DNA of 64,000 nucleotides, taken from NCBI GenBank assembly GCA_950295325.1, contig OX485807.1, positions 50,000,440 through 50,064,439 of the forward strand, written 5' to 3'. Numbering within the stretch: position 1 is the stretch's first letter; the number at the start of each line of letters is the position of its first letter. Below, piece after piece: positions 12,475-23,336 of this stretch. Source of the DNA: Polytrichum commune. Lineage: Eukaryota > Streptophyta > Polytrichopsida > Polytrichales > Polytrichaceae. Below the pieces are notes generated by a model. That model made no database searches. It saw only the letters and a list, made by a program, of their open reading frames with translations, and had not been told where the DNA came from. The position numbers and the translations under genes were made by a program.

Positions 12475-12805
12475 TGGTCCATTATAAATTTTGACATGCC
12501 ACCATAATTTCAGTCAATGTAATTTATCTTAGCTCACGTCATTTTTGAGCCCTCAGTATGATGTGTTCAAAAGTAGAATATGGATTACTATTTTTTTACA
12601 TGAACATGAAATATTGTGGGTTGAAAATTATAACATCAATATTACACCATGAACATTAATATTTTGTCATCATTTAATCATTTCATATTTAAATATCAAT
12701 AGTCCATCGATTCTTAAGCCACCCTAGTTTACAACCCACACATAAAATACAGTGGGCCACAACCCACGGTATTCTCTACCCGCTAACTTTCAAACCACGG
12801 TTCTA
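12475..12805 (+). repeat. dispersed repeat family H, copy 3
   Basis: It matches the 3.56 kb and 11.05 kb copies and ends CAACCCACGGTATTCTCTAC. An M1 MITE starts 15 bp downstream. Confidence 0.6.
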
Positions 12806-12820
12806 ACTGTTAACAATGTA

Positions 12821-13027
12821 TATCGTTTAGGGTTTTTAGTATCACTTACTTTGAATACTTATGCAGAGCTATAACTATGAACTGAGAATGTAATATTTTA
12901 CCAAGTAGAAAAGTTGGTTATTGTTATATAATGTCAAAACAACCTAATTGACTTTTGTGGGTAAAAATGAACCCTATAGCAATGAATAATTCCATATAGT
13001 AAGTAGAACTAAATACCATAAACGGTG
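12821..13027. mobile_element. TA-MITE subfamily M1, copy 3
   Basis: 207 bp with diverged ends (left TATCGTTTAGGG..ATCACTTAC; right ATAGTAAGTAGAACTAAAT..GGTG) and TA on both sides. Alignment to the other M1 copies is clear at the ends and weak in the centre. Confidence 0.65.
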
Positions 13028-14419
13028 TAGTTGACATACGCCACATCACTTGTCATAATAAAGCCCATGACAATGCATGAGGACTACATCGGGGAACTAA
13101 TTTGTTCCACTCTCTAAACGGGAGTTAAATGGGTGAATCGGCGGAGTTTGATAGCTCATTGTAAACCCCATGAGAAGAGCTACAATATAGGCTCTTCAAT
13201 TCCCTTTGTTTGACTAGAGTAAGAATCAAATAAGATGTGAGCATCGTAAACTTTAAATTTCAAAACTCATTGTTGATGGAGAAATTTAACATTCAAAGAA
13301 AGTACTTAATTGAACTAACTAGAGAATTATACGATTTTTGTTTGTTTGTTGATACACTATGATTTTTCTAAGTACATGAGGTCATGAGGAGTTTGCCTCC
13401 ACTTCAACACTCGTGTGGGACCCATCTATTATTCCGTTTCTTAAACGGAACATGAAGATGTCTAAGTGCATGTTAATTGTTTTATATACCTAGTTCAAGG
13501 TCCGATTACGGAAATATCATTAGTCTTAGAAATACATGTGAGTCTAAAGATAGGTTGTCGTATATTGTTGGGAGGGGGGGGGGGGAAAGAAAAAGAAAAG
13601 AAAAGAACTTTTATCATAACAAAGGGTCTCCTGAAATCACATGAAAAAAAATTTTACTAAATTTTACTAAAAATTTTCCTAAATATTTCATAATATTTTC
13701 ATTTATGAGAAATTTACTTTGTAGCTCTACCAAATATATACCTTGTAGAGCACACATGGTAGCTAAAGACATACAGAGAGCGACCCCCTAAGAGTCCTAT
13801 ACTAACTGGTAAGAAGTCAATCTTGATCAACCCCTGAGGTCGAGCTAGTCATACATTGTCCCACTAGTCGCATTGGAAACAAATGACAACGTGTAGGAAA
13901 AGTTCAAGAAACTCATTGTGTCCAATCGACCTCATGGAATTGGTTGGATCCATTGGAAGGATCTTACTCAAAATCATAAATATAAAAGATTCATCTTCAT
14001 TCACTTCAAAGGAATAAGAATCGAACAAGTTGTGAACACCGCATTCCTCTAGTGCTTAGAACCCCAAATGGTATTGGCCAAAAGCTACTCTTTCATTAGT
14101 CGAATGGACTCACACAAATCTTGTATAGGTTTTCGTCTACATATTGTAATCTTAAAACTACACATTCCTATTGGTGTTTAGCTTCTCAAATACAATATGA
14201 ATATGTTAAGGGTCACGTACATACCACATAGTTAAAGTCTTAGACCTAGTAGAGGTTCCAATACTAATCGATTGGAGCCTAGCTAGTCGAATAATGTGCC
14301 ACTTGTCATATCCGAAGGCCATGATGATGTGCTAGGACTTTGAGTTAAGTACTCATTAAGGTATGCATGTGTTATTCGGTTACTTTTTGTAATTGGGCCC
14401 TTATATTTAATTGGTGCAT
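13028..14419. other. intergenic, no gene seen
   Basis: AT-rich, with a G run at about 13574-13585. No convincing reading frame. Confidence 0.5.
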
Positions 14420-14548
14420 GGTTCGGTGATGATCGAAGAACAAACACCACGAGGATGCATGTTTAAAAGAGATTGAACTACACCTTTAGATTTCATTAAC
14501 TACTCCACACTTAAAAGTGGACACGATTAGGAGGACCTATGTATATAA
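14420..14548 (+). repeat. dispersed repeat family A, degraded partial copy
   Basis: It retains AAGAACAAACACCACGAGGATGCATGTTTAAAAGAGATT-like sequence (landmarks AACACCA, GATGCATGTTTAAAAGAGAT, CACGATTAGGAGGACCTATG) and is otherwise strongly diverged. Confidence 0.45.
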
Positions 14549-16031
14549 TTAAGAAATCAACAAACATGCACTTCCAATAACCATAACTAAACTAGAAGAA
14601 GTCTAACTGTTATCCAAGTTTTTGTTGATGCTTCATTGTATATTTGCTAATGCAACACAAGTTTCATTGTGTAAATCTAATTGGTAGAAGTTGGAGAATA
14701 TGATAAACGAAGATAACATGGTACACCAACGTACTTTGTGCGGAATTTGATGACCCTCAATTGAAGGTATTTGAGAGAAGCTATAACTTAGACACTTTGA
14801 ATCCACATTTGATTACAAACATCACAATACATTTGTAATATTGAGAACTCATTAGACATCGCCCACATGATTTATTAGTTGCATTTGATTATTTCGACGC
14901 GTGCCTTTGTCCAACATTCATAACATTATTTTAGTTGCTATCAGTTGTATTATGTTAATAATGTTTAGTGATAGTGCTTCATCCGAGTTTATCGAGCTGA
15001 ATCTCAGATAACAGTGCTAGTAAGAGAACAACCATGGTATAGTTCCCAAATGGTATATGACTTATTCCCAACCCCACCCACACTCCATACTCAACTAGAT
15101 AATTTTATGTTATGGCATTTTTCTAAGACAAAATAATTTAAGAAGGAAGCTCCATGTCCACCCCAAGACTCTTATTGGGGTCATCTACACTAGAATGTGT
15201 TATCAATGGGGACCACATTCACTCAAAGAATGAGCAACATTTTACTACTTTCATTACACATAAACATTTCATTCGCAAGTGATTATTCCTTAAAGATTCC
15301 ATGTAGGCCACTCCAAAAAAAATTACTTTCAAAATTAAAGTGGAACTACAAAGTTTTGAAACAACACGATATAAGATGGTCCGTGGAATTGGAGTTTTGG
15401 AGGAGAAAATTTTCTGTATTCAATGTGGTCTAGAATTGTTTCCACCCACACTATTTTAGTATCACCAATTGCACAAATTAGTGTGTTAGTTTAGACATGA
15501 AATTATCAAGGGTTGCAAACATGAAAGGCCTCATCACCGCAACATTGAATTTGGAAGTGCACACAATATTGGTTGTACTTATGCACATGTCAAGTGCACA
15601 AAAACGGTATTATTAAGGAGAGTGGATACAAAATACACATAGCTATAGGTATTGATTTTCGTCATTTGGTAGATATACCAAGTTATTTCTAATGCAATAA
15701 GAGTTGTAAACTTACTCTAAAGGTTATGGCATCATATTTTTTGGGTATATGTATGTTGGGCATTTCATGAATTTCCATTTATACTCCAGCTTCTGTAAAT
15801 ACTTGAGACTATTTCTTACCAATCACTTAGTATGTATTTCCTATTTTGTATGGTCTAAGAGTTTGTATATGCATGTGTTTATTTAATGGATACACAAGCA
15901 AGTCCATTTCTTTCTCCAATGAGTGTGCACCCCCAAAATCATAAAATGAATGATTTTCTTGAGTGAGGGTGCCACATGTCACATAGTAGTTGGTTGGAAC
16001 ATGTGCAAAAGATTGACACAACATGAACATA
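14549..16031. other. intergenic, no gene seen
   Basis: AT-rich. Open frames at 15197-15433 and 15827-16057 show no recognisable motif. Confidence 0.5.
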
Positions 16032-16534
16032 TAGTAATCTCCCAGATAAGTACGCACATGTTCAAGTACGCATCCTGGTTAAGTGCGTAATTTTTTTCAA
16101 AAAAAATCAGGGTTCATATTTTGTTGTATGAACATGTCATGCAAAATCTTTATTGTGAATGCATTAATTTTTTAGGCTTGACATTCAATGTCAGTTTGTT
16201 AATGTTTTGCTAAAGCATCTCAAACAATCGTCATAATTCATCATATTTGTCCAGCTTCCGTTTGAACACCCAAGCGAAGCAATTGGTCGTCGATATCGAG
16301 GGCAATGTTGTGTAGAGCTTCAAAGCCTTTGAAGTCGGTGGCACTTTCAAATTCAACAAATGTCTCGATAAGCTGGATTTTGGTCAAGCGGGTTGCCTCA
16401 AGTTTTATCCGTTTCCCATTGCGATTCATCGAATCAAAGGGTCTAGAAAGCGATATGAGTAAAGTACTCACCTACCAACTAAGTGCACACCAACCGCTCC
16501 AGTTCAAAGTGCGTACTTAAGCGGGAGATCACTG
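16032..16534 (-). mobile_element. internally deleted pogo/Tigger-like transposon
   Basis: 503 bp bounded by inverted ends TAGTAATCTCCC and CAGTGATCTCCC (plus AAGTACGCAC a few bases further in on both sides), each flanked by TA as expected for Tc1/mariner/pogo insertion. The minus strand holds a 76-codon frame at 16241-16471 in the position of a transposase C-terminus, followed by an AATAAA. Its sequence (IETFVEF..DFKGFEALHNIALDIDDQL) recalls the acidic C-terminal tail of CENP-B/Tigger transposases. The DDE catalytic core is absent, so the element is non-autonomous. The family call is an inference from ends and tail, not from a domain hit. Confidence 0.6.
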
Positions 16535-16600
16535 TATATTGGCAAGCAAAATGCCTCAAGGTAGTCGTGCCCTAAACCCAACATAACAAGGAACCAGGGT

Positions 16601-16935
16601 ACCTATATTTGAGTGGTATGTGGTCAGTGTGGATGTAAGAACTGACACCTAAAAACCATATAATTCAAAGAGATTGGACCATGTACTCAAAACATGCTGA
16701 CCATTCGAAGTTCAATAATCAACGTAACGGAAGGGACCTATACGACCATTCAATGAACTCTAGAGCCTCAATGTTGAGAATGAATAAGACATTCACATGA
16801 GCTCCCAAAACCGTGACGTAAAGGTTTACGGGCACGATTTAAAATTGCAAAATCATCTCATAATAACCGAATGGGTTTCATGTCCTACGAAGAAGTCGGT
16901 GCCGGAAATAAAGTGTCCAAATAACACGCGTCCAC
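16601..16935 (+). repeat. dispersed repeat family A, copy 6
   Basis: It carries the family landmarks from CCTATATTTGAGTGG to ATGGGTTTCATGTCC, then AAGTGTCCAAATAACACGCGTC, which also follows the copy at 131-470. The 'CTCAAGGTAGTCGTG' about 45 bp upstream may also be part of the family. Confidence 0.75.
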
Positions 16936-17937
16936 TTTGTTTGGGTAAGTGGACCTAGTAGAGGGGTTCAACACTAATTACGAATTTGGCTCCCCTATAA
17001 ACTCACAACCAATAACGAAGCCGGTAGGAGCCGTTAGTAAGCTAGCTACTTAATAAGTTCCGCCCGCCCGCCCGGGAATTATGGAACTAAAGTGATGGAT
17101 TGGGAATGATTGCAAGGCGGAGTAATGAAGTGCGGGAGGTACATAAACACATCATAATTGATGCCAAGGTGGCCCTTTATGGGTGAAGTAGTACCCACCC
17201 GAAAATTATCGGTGTCCATGTCAATAATCTTTGACCGCCAAATTTACTCTCCCAAGATTGGAAATGTAACTACACGATCTCGGTGGGAATCATTGGCATC
17301 AAGTGTTCTCGATATTAACCAATTTTATAGAGATTTTCTCTTTGCTTTTAAAAAGTACTTGCAATACCCTATAAACCACTCGCAAAACCACAAACTTAGG
17401 GTGCTTGTAAAGGGTTCATACGCGTGCTTCCTCACCCACTAGAAGTGAGGTAAGTGCCCATCCTTTTGTTCGTGACATGTTCTTTACAACTTTCCATGTG
17501 ATAGGCCTTGAGAAGTAGGGAAATTTACTACATCTTTTTTTATATTGTATTTATTATGGGTTGTATCAACTTCGCAACATGAATTAGTGCAACTAGCACA
17601 TGTGCCATGTGTCTCGATTCCCTTCGAATTTGTTAACTTGCTTTTGGGATGACTTTCATATCCCTATTTCTATCAAGTCACACTAAATAACACTTTTTTT
17701 TTAAATCTCCCTAGTCATATCTACTCCACTTGGGATTTCAAATCTAACATACTAGAAATTGAATTATTTAAGTAGGAAAATATGTTTCTTCACATTGTTT
17801 GTGCACAATCTAAATTGAAGGTCTTAATGTAGTCATTGTGGGTTGTGTTTATTTCACATTGAGAATTGGTGTGAGTGTGTCTACATTTATTTTCCAACTT
17901 TCTAGGGCTTTCTAATCCACACTTGATGATAAAGCTA
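16936..17937. other. intergenic, no gene called
   Basis: A 94-codon open frame at 17158-17442 is in slightly GC-richer sequence, but I recognise no domain and it has no conserved neighbour. The rest is AT-rich. Confidence 0.45.
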
Positions 17938-18287
17938 CACTAAATATGATGTTTAGTGTTTGATATACTAAATACGAATGCATACATTAAATGTCAATAA
18001 CCCTATGAAAGTAAGTAACATTAAATGTAAACTCAAGCACTAAATATCAACTATGATAATATGTGGAAGTTAAATGTTTGATTTAGTGTTAGTAAGGATA
18101 TGGAAAGAAAAAAAACAATAAAAAGGGAATAAAAAGGGAATAAAGAAGAAGAAAAAAGGGCAACAACAACAAGAGAATTCCAGCATATCTTCAAACACTA
18201 ATTGTCAAGGAATTGAAAATTAGGGTTGAACAGGGTAGGGTGGTAACAACAAATAATCTAATCAAACACTAAACATCATATTTAGTG
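17938..18287. mobile_element. TA-MITE subfamily M3 with perfect 27 bp ends
   Basis: 350 bp. The first 27 bp (17938-17964, CACTAAATATGATGTTTAGT..) recur exactly inverted at 18261-18287. TA precedes the left end and CA follows the right. The interior contains repeated CACTAAAT-type words and a purine-rich stretch but no coding frame. Confidence 0.85.
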
Positions 18288-18543
18288 CAATGTGTCCCAT
18301 GCACTATGACTCCTATTGATATTGTTGACATTACCTTAGAATTGTGTTAAGGCAACTTCACCATAGACAAGTGAGGAATGTCTACATAGTATAACCTCAC
18401 ATTCTACAAAACATTTCTAAGCTCCTTACAAGGCCACCCCTAGATGAGGAATCAAAAGCCTCTGCATTAACATAAAGGGAGGGTTCACATGCATCAACAC
18501 TATAATTAACTAACTCGAGTCTACACAAACCTTGAGAATGCTA

Positions 18544-18900
18544 CACTAAATATGTTATTTAGTGCCACCAATTCTAATCGCCTTGCTCAATACTAATTGC
18601 AAACCGCGGTGTAGTGTCACTAACACTAAATGTTAATCCAACATTATTTGCCATTCCTTGTAAATTTTTTGGGGGATTATAGCTTTACAGTGTTGCAATT
18701 ACTGTCACTTACCAAGTACATTTTCATCCAAATATCAATCATCCATGACAATATATCATCACAAGTTGTTGACAAGGGAAGGTAGGGTTTTTGGCCAATG
18801 GATGAACTCATCCATCATCCATGACAATATTTGTTCACTTATTCATAAGAAAGTGTCATGCGGAAAGTTACCATAGTGACATAAAATACCATATTTAGTG
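18544..18900. mobile_element. TA-MITE subfamily M2, intact copy
   Basis: 357 bp with CACTAAAT start and ATTTAGTG end, flanked by TA on both sides (18542-18543 and 18901-18902). It is closely similar along its length to 9233-9573. The interior contains CATCATCCATGACAATAT direct repeats. It is non-coding. Confidence 0.85.
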
Positions 18901-19026
18901 TAGTTTACGTAGGCTGCATGTTTACACAAGAGGGTTTACACATATCCAAGTGTTTCCAATGTTGTGTAGTATTGTAGAGGAAACATAATTCTCATCATCC
19001 ATATTGAAATTCATGAAGGTTTAATT

Positions 19027-19375
19027 CTCGGGGGGAGGGTTAGTCATTGGTTGGAGTAGCAATATACATGCGAACAAATGATAGGGTATTTTAAACACAT
19101 GGGGGCTAAAAATTATAAATGGACATAAGAGTAATATAGGGTATCAAAAATGGCACTGGACATCTTTAAAGTACTATAGGGTATGGAATAATAAGTAATT
19201 TGGAATTATAAGTAATGCAAGACATTTTTCTATTAACCCAAAGTAGAAAATCACATAATGATAGCATGTGAAAAAAAATAAGAGAATTGAAAGTAATACC
19301 CCCCTATAAAATAGTGGTTGTTCGCACCTATATCCTTAACTTTTTAACACACTGCCCCCCCCCCCCCCCCCCGAG
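19027..19375 (+). mobile_element. hAT-type MITE family G, copy 1
   Basis: 349 bp with inverted ends CTCGGGGGG and CCCCCCCGAG, flanked by a perfect 8 bp target duplication GTTTAATT (19019-19026 and 19376-19383). 8 bp duplications are the hallmark of hAT insertion. The body is nearly identical to the copies at 30563 and 40444. The right end has an expanded C run (19355-19372). There is no coding capacity. Confidence 0.92.
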
Positions 19376-19383
19376 GTTTAATT

Positions 19384-21400
19384 TTGACCTCAAGTTGTGT
19401 TTTATACTATCAAGGGTCTTACTCTTGAATGAATATGAAATATCTTGTTTTGGTATTTGGTCATTTGAGTGTCAAAGATGAGTCATACGGTATTCTATGA
19501 GGTCTCAAACAATGTGGTAATAATGACCCAAGGTCCTAACATTTCTAGGGTGATCATTTTTAACCCCCAGAAGCCTGGGGGATTTAGCTTGAATGAAAGA
19601 TGTACTATAAAGTATGAACTAGAACTTTATTTTGTGTTGGCATACAAGAGAATTTTTAGGGAGTTTGTTTTTGAATTACATTCATGCATTTGGAATATGA
19701 AAGTTTATGCTTGGTCTCCACCAAATCAGTTTATAAACTTTTTTTTAAGAAAACAACAAAAATTTCAAAATGTATCAAAATCACTTGATCCTTGATAGGA
19801 TGGGCTAAAAGTTTGAGCTGCATAATTTGGTGGGAAAAAAACAAAAAAATATTAATGTCAATAACACTGTTACTTTTCCAATATAGGTAATTTTGTTACA
19901 AAGGAAAAAAAATGAAGGGTTCCAATCACTTCAAGGTTCATATCTTAGAAACAATTGTATAAAAGTTTGATTCGTCTGTTCTAGAGGGTGCATAACTTTA
20001 TTATGTCAAGGTGCAACAAAAGAAAAAACAAGAAAAGAGAAAAAATTGCCTTGATAGATACATCTTTGAAAAACGCTCACAATCACTTTTGGCTTCTTGG
20101 GCGTTTAAGGGTTAGGGGAGCAGTTTCTTATGACATGTTGTTCACCAATATCAAATACAGTACAACGTTGGTGGTCAACTGTAAAGATGACTTTGCCTCA
20201 TTATCATCATGTCTATTATTATATCCAAGAAAAACAAATTTCAAAAAACTTAATGAAAGCAAGGATGTACAAATCATACTCAATACTTGTAGGTCCAACT
20301 AGAGATGCTAATGGTGATTATAAGTCTTCCACATGATAACCTCCAAAGATTGTAGATCTTTTATGATACAAATCTAAGCAAATATAACATTCATCATTGC
20401 ATGTAAGTGTGGGTCACACTCAGTTTGGAGTGGTAATTACCAATGTTGGACCGGTAATTACCAAGTACGTGAACGCATGGCATCAGTAATGGTATCAAAG
20501 AACTTAGTACCCATGGATATCAAAATTGTGATACCAATCAAAATTTGATATTCGGCAGGTATCTTCACATGAGAGAAAAAATTTATGCCCGAATCATTAT
20601 TTGGGTCAATACCATTCTAAACCATATCGATACCAGGGCGACTTTACGTGGGTACAAAGGTTCTAGCAAAGTTAATAGACCTAATTGATATCGCAAACAA
20701 AAACATCAAAAAAGCAATGAATCTTTTCAATATAGACACCCGATTGGTATAAAAAAACCAACAACACCAAACCAACATTGGTGATTACCTAGTGTACTGC
20801 ACAATCGAATCTTGGATTACACACACATCATATCACTATTTAGTTGAGGCAATAACATATGGACAAAGAGACTCTATGATTCGTGTAGTGTTGACAAACA
20901 AATGAGTGTCATCTTTTCTTTTTCCTTTTTCCTTTTCTATTCACTCTCACAAATTACACGCCCACACGAATTTGTAGTGTGAATTCTTTAGTATAAGGAG
21001 ATTAAGATCGTCAACATCAAGGAAGCAAGACTTTTTGAATGCGTGCTTGTAGCTTTTTAGGTTCAAATGGCTCTAATATTTGGTTGTCAAGAGTCAAGGC
21101 CCTCAAACACTGCAACGTAACTTTCATGACGAAAACTAGGGAGACAATTGTCATCTTCAACACATTTTCTAGTCGTTTTCAGTGTCTTTGCAACTGGCAG
21201 TCGTCGGTTTGAATGGGCTGCCCATGCGCTTCACACCAAGCTATAATGTGGACCTATAAACGGACGGTGGAGGAAGATGGTCAAAATCTTCCAGAATGTA
21301 ACTTGTTAGTGCATCTCGTCACTTTGGAACTTGGTGTGAGTTTACAAACACTCATAAGTTTTTACTAACCATTAATTAACTCCATGACGGGTTTTTTTTT
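19384..21400. other. intergenic, no gene called
   Basis: Open frames at 19469-19795 (108 codons) and 19988-20302 (104 codons) have no recognised domain, intergenic base composition and no splice context. I see nothing supportable. Confidence 0.45.
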
Positions 21401-21840
21401 CTACAACTTAGATATGTTAGAGCTTCCAAACTTAGTTGCGAGAAAGTCTAACACCAAATCCCGTCTCGGAGTCCTTTCCTCATACACTCCCATGAAATGA
21501 ATAGGTGACAAATAGGTGACAAAGAGAACATAATTCAAGAATTGACCAGTAGGGGATTTGGACCCCAGTTCCTCCGTGTACTTTATGGTCAACTCTATTA
21601 GCATCTCCAAATGAAGAGCTTGAGAGTTGAACTTGCTAATTTTGGAGCCAAGGTGAATGTTTTTTTGGATTACGGAGGTGAAATTCATAAATGGGTTTCT
21701 AGAATGGGTTTTCCTCCTTGGATATGTAGATTTCAAAGTTGGATTAGGGAATGTCATACTAGAGAGTCTCAAGTCTTTCTTCCAATTGGACCATCAAGTT
21801 GATATTAGCCTCTGGCTTACGGCTACTCTAGGAAATTAGC
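21401..21840. other. unrecognised coding-like stretch
   Basis: The minus strand is open for 123 codons (21401-21772), while the plus strand is open for 63 codons (21611-21802, containing KVNVFLDYGGEIHKWVSRMGF). GC is higher than in the surroundings. I cannot tell which strand, if either, is real, and I recognise no family; it may be a gene or transposon fragment. Confidence 0.25.
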
Positions 21841-22139
21841 ATGTTTGACACCACCTTTAGCCCCATAAGCCTCTTGGCTTCGCCAACTTCAAATCTAATT
21901 TCAATTTCATTTCATTACGTATATACGAAGAAATGCCTTGTTGCACTAGGAAGGAAATTTTTCCACACAATTGGATGTGAGTCATCTTTATGTACCATGA
22001 AGCATGTGGATGCGAAAGCAGGTCCCTTGTACAATATATTAGAAGAGTAAATGAAAACGTAGCCGGTGATGTGCAATTTGTAAACCATAGCTAATCATCT
22101 GCATCAATTTGAGTCATCTTTATGTGATGCAACGGACAG

Positions 22140-22349
22140 GGAGAACCGGCTGCTAGTTACAGATTGAGTATGAGAAATAACCGGTTGAAATTCGAGACTT
22201 CAGGAAAATCACCAATCGATTTTTACATGAATTTTATAGAGTCTACCCCAATTTAACAAAGGAAAACCAAAAGATGTCAACATGTAACCGGTTAGACCTG
22301 GAAACACTAGGATCCAACCAATCATGCCCAACAATCTCCCCAGACACTG
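22140..22349 (-). mobile_element. hAT-type MITE family N, copy 2 (inverted)
   Basis: 210 bp, the reverse complement of the element at 33762-33986. Its ends are CAACGGACAGGGAGA and (inverted) CAGTGTCTGGGGAGA. Flanks ATGTGATG and ATGTGTGATG are an imperfect target duplication with a 2 bp indel. Confidence 0.75.
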
Positions 22350-23336
22350 ATGTGTGATGCCAGTGCATGCCTGAAGCAAATCCTAATTAAACAACTGACT
22401 CGGAACTTACTTCTTCTTGAAGACCAATTTTTTTACTATCTACTGGCACACGTTTGAGCTTTTGTCAGGCATTGCATGTGTTTAGCAGACCGCGCACAGC
22501 AGCAAGGGACTGAGCCTGTTTTTTTTCGCAATTCCACAACCCAAACAGATGATGTACTTTATACGAGGAATTGAAATGTACAACATTCTCCAGAGTTTGA
22601 TATAGAAACCTGACCTACTGTGAAGAATTGCAACCACTGACAAGTCCTTGAAAACATTATAATATCTGCAGAATGAAAAAAACAAACACTTTGTGCTCCT
22701 GTGTTGTTTTATGCACACCAGATACCTGGACTTGGAGATGTTGCTGACCATGGACGAATTTCCAGCTGCTAGCACTCACTTTGGGCTTGCTGTTCTTAAT
22801 CATGTACCAATGAAACCGGTTGAAGCACAAAAATAATAGAACTGTTTCTTAATCCAAGCAGCCACTGAAGTTCGATATGCTGAACAGTAATAATTAATCA
22901 AGGTTAACCCTAATGAAACAAGTGACAGAGGTAGAATCATCCACCTCATCATTGACCAACATTCATAGGACTTCAAAAGTGTCAAAATTGAGGCACAACT
23001 TCACGTGTGCATCATGCATGTACGATTCCGAGTGAGGACATTGAAGGTGGACCACCACTTTTGAGGAAGCATAGTAGACAGCCTTGTTACATTACCTAGT
23101 CAGACATATCCAAGTGGGCATGATAATCTACAGGTTCTTACTGTTGAATGTCAAAAGTTAACATAAATCACAAGCCAACAATATTCCCAAAATTAGTTAG
23201 CTACCTTCTTTCAGGCCGCTAGCCAAAACAAACCCATGTGTGGATGTGGACACCAAACTTCACTGCTGCAAGTATCAATTTAAATTTAGGGAAACAAGCA
23301 GAAGTATATGTCGCATGCATAAATAGAATAGACTCC
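22350..23336. other. downstream flank of the NUFIP gene
   Basis: It probably contains the 3' untranslated region and polyadenylation region of the minus-strand gene ending at 23337. Open frames here (for example 22482-22775) show no recognisable domain. Confidence 0.45.

Noticed and set aside
19469-20302. Two >100-codon ORFs as genes
   Set aside because: No recognisable domain, no splice context and AT-rich codon use like the surrounding non-coding DNA.
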